A stretch of DNA of 11,070 nt from contig SLDE01000150.1 of NCBI GenBank assembly GCA_007125455.1, positions 1-11,070 on the forward strand, read 5' to 3'. This DNA comes from Ectothiorhodospiraceae bacterium (GTDB taxonomy: Bacteria > Pseudomonadota > Gammaproteobacteria > Thiohalomonadales > Thiohalomonadaceae). Position numbers and translations under genes: made by a program. Positions within the stretch are counted from its first letter, which is position 1. Each line of letters begins with the position of its first letter. The notes below the pieces were generated by a model. It was not told where the DNA came from, ran no database searches, and saw only the letters and a program-made list of their open reading frames with translations. This document shows positions 7,065 to 11,070 of this stretch, piece after piece.

Positions 7065-8255
7065 TCAGCGCAGCCGCACCCGGCTACCATCACGGATGTC
7101 CCCACTGGGATGCAGGATAAGCCGCTCCCCCTCGTGCAGTCCGGCAAGGATCTCGCGGGACAGGCCGCTGCGCCTCCCCGCCTCCACCCTGCGCAGGCGC
7201 GCCTGCCCATCTTCGATCACATAGGCCGCCCAGCCCGTGCCATCCCGAAACAGCGCGCTGGCGGGGGCCTGCAAGACCGCATCCCCCTGCCAGAGGATGA
7301 AGCGGGCCTCGATCCGGTAGGCATCCCCCAAGGCGGCCCATTGCTCCCGTTCGCCGCTAAAATCCACGCTCACCCATACCCGCTGCTCCTCTACACCCAG
7401 CGCAGAGACGCGCGTAAAGCCGGTTGGCTCCACCCGCCGCACCCTACCGGGCAAGATCTCCTCACCACCCCAGCGCTCCAGCTCTACCGCCATGCCAGAG
7501 CGCAGGCGCACCGCATCGGCGGAGAGCACATCCACCTCCACCTGCAGGCTGTCGAGTCGCCCGATGGAGAGGATCGGCTCACCGGCATGGATCGCCCCCT
7601 CACTCTGGCGCATACGACGCAACACCTGGCCCGAAACCGGCGCACGTACCGTGAGCGGTGCCCCGCCCTCTCCTTCCTGCTGCAAGGCGGCACGGGCGTT
7701 TTCCCGTTCGTAGCGGGCGATATCCATCGCGAAACGGGCCGAGCGGTGGCTGGCGCGGGCGCGCCGTGCCTCCGCCACGATGCGCTCAAACTGATCGGCA
7801 CTCAAATGACCCCGCTCAAACAGGGGCTGGGCACGCTGAAGCTCAGCCTCGGCCAGCTCCAGGCGGGCCTGTTCGGCTTCGCTCTGACTGCGGGCAAGCT
7901 GCTGCGCGACCTCAGCGGCGGCCAGCACGGCCTCAGCCTGCGCCTGACTGCGAGGATCCAGCGGTGCACTGGGCAGCGGATGGATGAAGAACAGTGGCTC
8001 ACCGGCCTCAACGAGATCCCCTGGCTCCAGCAACACCCGCGAGAGCTGCCCGGCCAGTGGGGCATACAGCTCATAGCGGTCGGCCACACGGGTACGCCCC
8101 TCATCCTCTACGGTGAGGCGGAACTCGCCACGCACCACCTCGGCGCTATCGACCAGCGCCGGTGGAGGACGAAAGCCCTGGATCAGGGCGAGCAAGATCA
8201 CCAGCCCCAGCAGGGCAAGCATGACAGTACGGATGCGTGGTAAATATCCTTTCAC
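7065..8255 (-). CDS. HlyD/RND-type periplasmic adaptor (membrane fusion) protein
   Basis: This is the adaptor subunit of an efflux system (396 aa), expected to link an inner-membrane ABC permease to an outer-membrane channel. Its N-terminal membrane anchor is at about 11-27. No cysteine is present anywhere, so it is not a lipoprotein. Next come the first lipoyl half-motif (YELYAPLAGQLSRVLLEPGD, 61-80), a long alpha-helical hairpin at about 100-195 rich in Ala, Glu, Gln and Arg, and the second lipoyl half-motif (VRAPVSGQVLRRMRQSEG, 203-220). The beta-barrel (about 235-325) and a C-terminal membrane-proximal domain ending VRLR follow. The start is GTG at 8255, preceded by GATAGAGG. It lies 99 nt downstream of the FtsX-type permease, with no convincing promoter or terminator between them, so the two are probably cotranscribed. 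The substrate is unknown. Confidence 0.92.
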   Translation of the reverse strand: MKGYLPRIRTVMLALLGLVILLALIQGFRPPPALVDSAEVVRGEFRLTVEDEGRTRVADRYELYAPLAGQLSRVLLEPGDLVEAGEPLFFIHPLPSAPLDPRSQAQAEAVLAAAEVAQQLARSQSEAEQARLELAEAELQRAQPLFERGHLSADQFERIVAEARRARASHRSARFAMDIARYERENARAALQQEGEGGAPLTVRAPVSGQVLRRMRQSEGAIHAGEPILSIGRLDSLQVEVDVLSADAVRLRSGMAVELERWGGEEILPGRVRRVEPTGFTRVSALGVEEQRVWVSVDFSGEREQWAALGDAYRIEARFILWQGDAVLQAPASALFRDGTGWAAYVIEDGQARLRRVEAGRRSGLSREILAGLHEGERLILHPSGDIRDGSRVRLR

Positions 8256-8354
8256 AAGCCTCTATCCCCGTTCATTGTTAACCACTAACCCATTTGAAAG
8301 ATGGTAGCGAAAAAAGCGAAGCGTGTGCCAAATTCAATCGCAGCAGAGGCCACA

Positions 8355-10715
8355 TTACTCCGCCGCTTTAAGCGCAGTGATCATCTCCAGTGAGCCTGCA
8401 CGGCGAGTGATCAGCCAAGCCGAGAGCAGGGTTGCCACCAACACCGTGGTGGCGGCAAGGGCATAGGCCTCGGTGGTGATCACCAGCGGGATGCGGTAGA
8501 GATCGGTCTGCATGCTGATCACCAGCAACCAGCCCAGACCATTACCCAGCAAAAAACCCAGCGGCAGTGCCGCCAGGGTGAGCAGCATCAGCTCACCCAC
8601 CAGAATAAAGGCAGTCTCACCGCGGCTAAATCCTAACACCCGCAGGGTGGCCAGTTCACGTCCCCGCTCGGCCAGGGCGATGCGGGCGTTGTTGTAGACT
8701 ACCGCAAAGGCGATCGCCGCAGCGATGAACATCATAAACAGGGTGTAAACCAGGATGGTCTCATCCATCAGATCAGTAAATGACTGGATGCTGTTCTCCC
8801 GCTGGGTGATCCCCGCCACTTCGGGGATCTGCTCCAGGCGCGCATTCAAGGCCGCGATGCCGTCCGGATCTACCGCAAGAAAGGCACCGTTCACCGCCTC
8901 GCTCTCGCGCAGCAAGCGGGCCAGACTGTCCAGACGCATATAGGCCCCGACGCCGACGTATTCGGTCACCAGGGCCGCCACCGGCACGTTTAATTGGGCG
9001 CGTCGCCCCTCCAGTACATCCACCTGCAACTCATCCCCCGGCACGACCCCCAGCATCTCGGCCAGGTAATCGGTGAGCATGATCCCGTCGACGGGCATCA
9101 CCATCGGCTGTAACTGCTGATCCAACACACGGTGCAGGCGGGCATCGGCCGGGTAGCCCTGCAGGCTGGTGCGGTAGCTCTGCTGTCCGTGGCGCAGGGT
9201 CACCGGCACCGCACGAAAGCCCTCGGCGTGGTGCACACCGGGCAGTGCGGTCAACTCATACAGGGCGCGGGTCGAAACCGGCTGGTTGAAGCTGACCGTC
9301 ACATCCTGCTGCTGGGCGAGGCGAAACTGCACATCCAGCATGTGGTTGATCGCCCCCTGCTGGAAGCCGGTGAGCATGGTTAATGCCACCGCGAAGGCAA
9401 TACCAAGCACCGACAGCAAGGACTTGAAGGGATGGCGTTCCAGGTTGCGCAGGATCATCCGCGAGGGCTGACTCAAGCCACTCATGCCCAGGCGTTCGAT
9501 CACCGTGGGGCGATAGCGCGCCGGCGGCTCGGGGCGCATCGCCTCTGCAGGATGCAGGCGAAAGGCACTGCGCAGCGCCCCCAGACAACCCAACACCGCC
9601 GCCCCGCTGGCGATCAGGATCGCAGCAAGCGCCACCACCGGGCGCAACTCGAAGATCAGGTAGGGAAAACGAAAATACTCCTGGTAGATCGCCCCCAAGC
9701 CATCGGCCAGCCACAGCCCGAGCAACACACCGATGACCGAGCCCAGCGCAGTGATCACCAGGATCAATGACAGGTAGTGGCCCGCCACTGCCAGGCTGCT
9801 ATAACCAAAGGCCTTGAGTACCGCGATCTGCTCGCGTTGGGTGCGGATCAGCCGGGCACTGACCACATTCAACAAAAAGGCCGCCACGCCAAGGAAGATC
9901 AGCGGCATGAAGTGGGCCATTCCCTCCAGCTGGGTAAGCTCCTCATCAATAAAGCGGTGTGAGGTCTGCTCATCCCGACCATGAGCCCCCAGCCCGCCCC
10001 AGGGGGCCAGCAGCAGATCGACCTCCTCGATCAGCGTCTCCTCGCTGGCCCCCGGTGCGAGGGTAAAGACCGCGCTGTTAAAGGCCCCCTCCATGCCAAA
10101 GGCCGCTGCCAGCGCGGGGCGGTTCATCCACAACAGCGCATAACGCGAGAAGTCGGGAAACAACTCGCCGGGGCGGATGATGTAGATGTATTCGGGAGAA
10201 AGGGCGATGCCGCTAATATGCAAACGCTGGAAGCGACCATTGATCACCACCTCCAGGGGATCGCCAGCGCGCAGGCCGTGGGCCTCGGCAAAGGCCTCGC
10301 TCAACACCACCTGATCGCTGCGCCCCGCCTCCGGGAGGCTACCCTCACGCAGAAACAACCGGTTCAACTCCGGCTGCTCGCCATCACCGATGGAAAGCAC
10401 CATCCCCGGTACCGGCTCGCCAAAATCCGGCATGCGCAGATTCACCGATGCGCGCACCCGCGTCTCCACCATCGCCACCCCCGGCAGCTCGCGCAGACGA
10501 TCCGCCAGCGCCTCCGGGGCGCGCTTGAGGTCAACAAATACCGAGGAAAAATACTGGCTCTGATAGACCTGCTGCTGGGTCAGGCGCAGGGAATCCAGCG
10601 CCATCAGCGACATGATCATCATCGCCACCCCCAGCGCCACCACCAGCGCGATCGCGCTGCCCTGGGCCTTCATTGCCCACAGGTTACGCCAGAGCTTGAT
10701 CTGCAGTGCCTGCAT
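8355..10715 (-). CDS. ABC transporter permease with two FtsX domains
   Basis: This is an inner-membrane permease (786 aa from the chosen ATG) with the duplicated FtsX/MacB plan. TM1 (about 21-40) is followed by a periplasmic MacB_PCD-like domain (to about 265) and three TMs (about 270-290, 313-339, 359-381). The second half repeats this: a TM at about 431-450, a periplasmic domain to about 650, then three TMs (653-677, 701-732, 749-770). Both halves carry the FtsX cytoplasmic motif, QIAVLKAFGYS (296-306) and ELATLRVLGFSR (687-698). Such proteins work with a LolD/MacB-like ATPase, and the adaptor encoded downstream suggests a DevBCA-like exporter. ATG 10715 has AAGG 8 nt upstream. A GTG at 10724 would add three residues but overlaps that site. 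No ATPase gene is adjacent. Instead, a repeat element begins 24 bp upstream of the ATG. Confidence 0.92.
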   Translation of the reverse strand: MQALQIKLWRNLWAMKAQGSAIALVVALGVAMMIMSLMALDSLRLTQQQVYQSQYFSSVFVDLKRAPEALADRLRELPGVAMVETRVRASVNLRMPDFGEPVPGMVLSIGDGEQPELNRLFLREGSLPEAGRSDQVVLSEAFAEAHGLRAGDPLEVVINGRFQRLHISGIALSPEYIYIIRPGELFPDFSRYALLWMNRPALAAAFGMEGAFNSAVFTLAPGASEETLIEEVDLLLAPWGGLGAHGRDEQTSHRFIDEELTQLEGMAHFMPLIFLGVAAFLLNVVSARLIRTQREQIAVLKAFGYSSLAVAGHYLSLILVITALGSVIGVLLGLWLADGLGAIYQEYFRFPYLIFELRPVVALAAILIASGAAVLGCLGALRSAFRLHPAEAMRPEPPARYRPTVIERLGMSGLSQPSRMILRNLERHPFKSLLSVLGIAFAVALTMLTGFQQGAINHMLDVQFRLAQQQDVTVSFNQPVSTRALYELTALPGVHHAEGFRAVPVTLRHGQQSYRTSLQGYPADARLHRVLDQQLQPMVMPVDGIMLTDYLAEMLGVVPGDELQVDVLEGRRAQLNVPVAALVTEYVGVGAYMRLDSLARLLRESEAVNGAFLAVDPDGIAALNARLEQIPEVAGITQRENSIQSFTDLMDETILVYTLFMMFIAAAIAFAVVYNNARIALAERGRELATLRVLGFSRGETAFILVGELMLLTLAALPLGFLLGNGLGWLLVISMQTDLYRIPLVITTEAYALAATTVLVATLLSAWLITRRAGSLEMITALKAAE

Positions 10716-10720
10716 TGCCC

Positions 10721-10820
10721 ACACCTTAATAAAAGCGTTTCAACGCAGAGTACGCAGAGATCGCAGAGGATAAAAATGAAACCCCATTGTTCTTACTACT
10801 TCAAAGATACCTGCAGAAAC
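10721..10820. repeat. Long direct repeat, copy 1 (partner at 10971-11070)
   Basis: These 100 bp match 10971-11070 at 99 positions, with the only difference at 10723 (A against C), at an offset of exactly 250 bp. The repeat covers the ribosome-binding region of the permease gene, the left inverted end of the CGCAGAG element and the first part of its core. Similarity continues leftward into the permease coding start once a 9-bp gap is allowed. Confidence 0.9.
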
Positions 10821-10913
10821 CCTTTTACCCGAAGGTGACAGCAGGGCATCGGTTCCGGGACGCTCGATCATCAACTCATATACCCTCTGCGTTCTCTGCG
10901 CTCTGCGCGTTGA
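10740..10913. repeat. 174-bp inverted-repeat (MITE-like) element with CGCAGAG ends
   Basis: The left end begins TCAACGCAGAGTACGCAGAG and continues with a third CGCAGAG at 10762-10768. The right end, read on the minus strand from 10913, begins TCAACGCGCAGAGCGCAGAG and also has a third unit. The two ends are imperfect inverted repeats of about 35 bp, with CGCAGAG recurring every 7-11 bp. The ~105-bp core has no credible gene: the minus-strand open frame of 65 codons across it is mostly translated repeat. CGCAGAG arrays of this kind are familiar as interspersed repeats in many environmental proteobacteria. A weak promoter-like pair inside it (TTGAAG at 10804-10799, N17, TTTCAT at 10781-10776) points toward the permease gene. 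Confidence 0.6.
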
Positions 10914-10975
10914 CCATCTTTTCTCTTGCCACTGCAAACAGGTTGCGCCAGAGCTTGATCTGCAGTGCCGACCCC
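10914..10975 (-). pseudogene. Diverged, start-less copy of the permease gene 5' end
   Basis: Read on the minus strand, this stretch encodes ALQIKLWRNLFAVAREKM before running into the right end of the repeat element. The intact permease begins MQALQIKLWRNLWAMKAQ. The shared part is almost identical at DNA level (10681-10709 against 10940-10968, one mismatch). Relative to the intact gene, 9 bp covering the ATG are missing, so it has an AAGGGG ribosome-binding remnant but no ATG. Similarity fades after about 14 codons. It is either a relic of a duplicated permease gene or the remnant of a paralogue interrupted by the repeat. Confidence 0.55.
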
Positions 10976-11070
10976 TTAATAAAAGCGTTTCAACGCAGAG
11001 TACGCAGAGATCGCAGAGGATAAAAATGAAACCCCATTGTTCTTACTACTTCAAAGATACCTGCAGAAAC
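10971..11070. repeat. Long direct repeat, copy 2, running off the window; second CGCAGAG element begins at 10990
   Basis: This is the second copy of the sequence at 10721-10820, including the left inverted end of another CGCAGAG element from 10990 and the start of its core. It is still identical at the last base of the window, so the true right boundary is unknown. It may be one more unit of a tandem array, or sequence produced where an assembly path revisits a repeat. Confidence 0.85.

Noticed and set aside
8252..8275. Seven-codon frame (ATG at 8275) overlapping the adaptor start as GTGA
   Set aside because: It has no good ribosome-binding site of its own and is too short to tell from chance. 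The AGAGG inside it better serves the adaptor GTG at 8255.
8305..8325. GCGAAAAAAGCGAAGC stretch between permease and adaptor as a possible terminator
   Set aside because: It contains direct GCGAA repeats, not complementary arms, so no stable hairpin forms on either strand.
3028..10655. Six copies of GCGATCGC (3028, 4044, 4524, 5340, 8710, 10648), resembling the cyanobacterial HIP1 motif
   Set aside because: All six encode Ala-Ile-Ala in membrane segments using the preferred codons GCG-ATC-GCx. Codon use and hydrophobic composition explain them without a separate function.
10740..10937. 65-codon minus-strand open frame through the repeat element
   Set aside because: Most of it is translated CGCAGAG repeat (RRAQRTQR, LRSLRTLR), it has no ribosome-binding site of note, and its end coincides with the repeat ends.
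1..11070. CRISPR arrays, tRNA or rRNA genes, insertion sequences with transposase, toxin-antitoxin or phage-defence genes
   Set aside because: No regularly spaced repeats with unique spacers, no tRNA or rRNA-like sequence, and no transposase or defence domain could be recognised on either strand.

Overview
The window carries nine protein genes and one broken gene fragment, all on the minus strand. The DNA is GC-rich, and the proteins are mostly membrane or envelope proteins with proteobacterial character. A gammaproteobacterium is the best guess, judged from gene style, codon use and the CGCAGAG-type interspersed repeat. No rRNA, tRNA or other lineage marker is present, so this assignment is weak.

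Layout, read in the direction of transcription (right to left). (1) 10715-7065: an inner-membrane ABC transporter permease with two FtsX-type halves, then a HlyD/RND-type periplasmic adaptor. Together these look like the permease and adaptor of a tripartite (MacAB/DevBC-like) exporter. No ATPase gene lies in the window. (2) 7064-6787: an intergenic region holding three DnaA-box-like 9-mers (two perfect and inverted, forming a hairpin just after the adaptor stop), an AT-rich stretch with a tandem 11-bp repeat, and a good sigma70-type promoter. (3) 6786-5626: an AI-2E/PerM family membrane protein, possibly preceded by a 15-codon leader ORF. (4) 5625-5489: a gap with a convincing promoter (TTGCCC-N17-TACAAT). 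(5) 5488-1: a complete-order Mrp (Mnh) multisubunit Na+/H+ antiporter operon, A-B-C-D-E-F-G, with G cut by the left edge. Almost every junction is a stop/start overlap. MrpA and MrpD are proton-channel-like subunits related to NuoL/NuoN of complex I, MrpC resembles NuoK, and B, E, F and G complete the complex. It should expel Na+ in exchange for H+, supporting sodium and alkali tolerance.

Right end, 10721-11070: this is the unusual part. A 174-bp element with about 35-bp inverted ends, each built of three CGCAGAG units, sits only 25 bp upstream of the permease start codon. Beyond it is a second, diverged and start-less copy of the permease 5' end, followed by a second, near-identical copy of the element's left part that runs off the window. 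I found no clearly new multigene system. The repeat/duplication structure and the DnaA-box cluster are the observations most worth checking.
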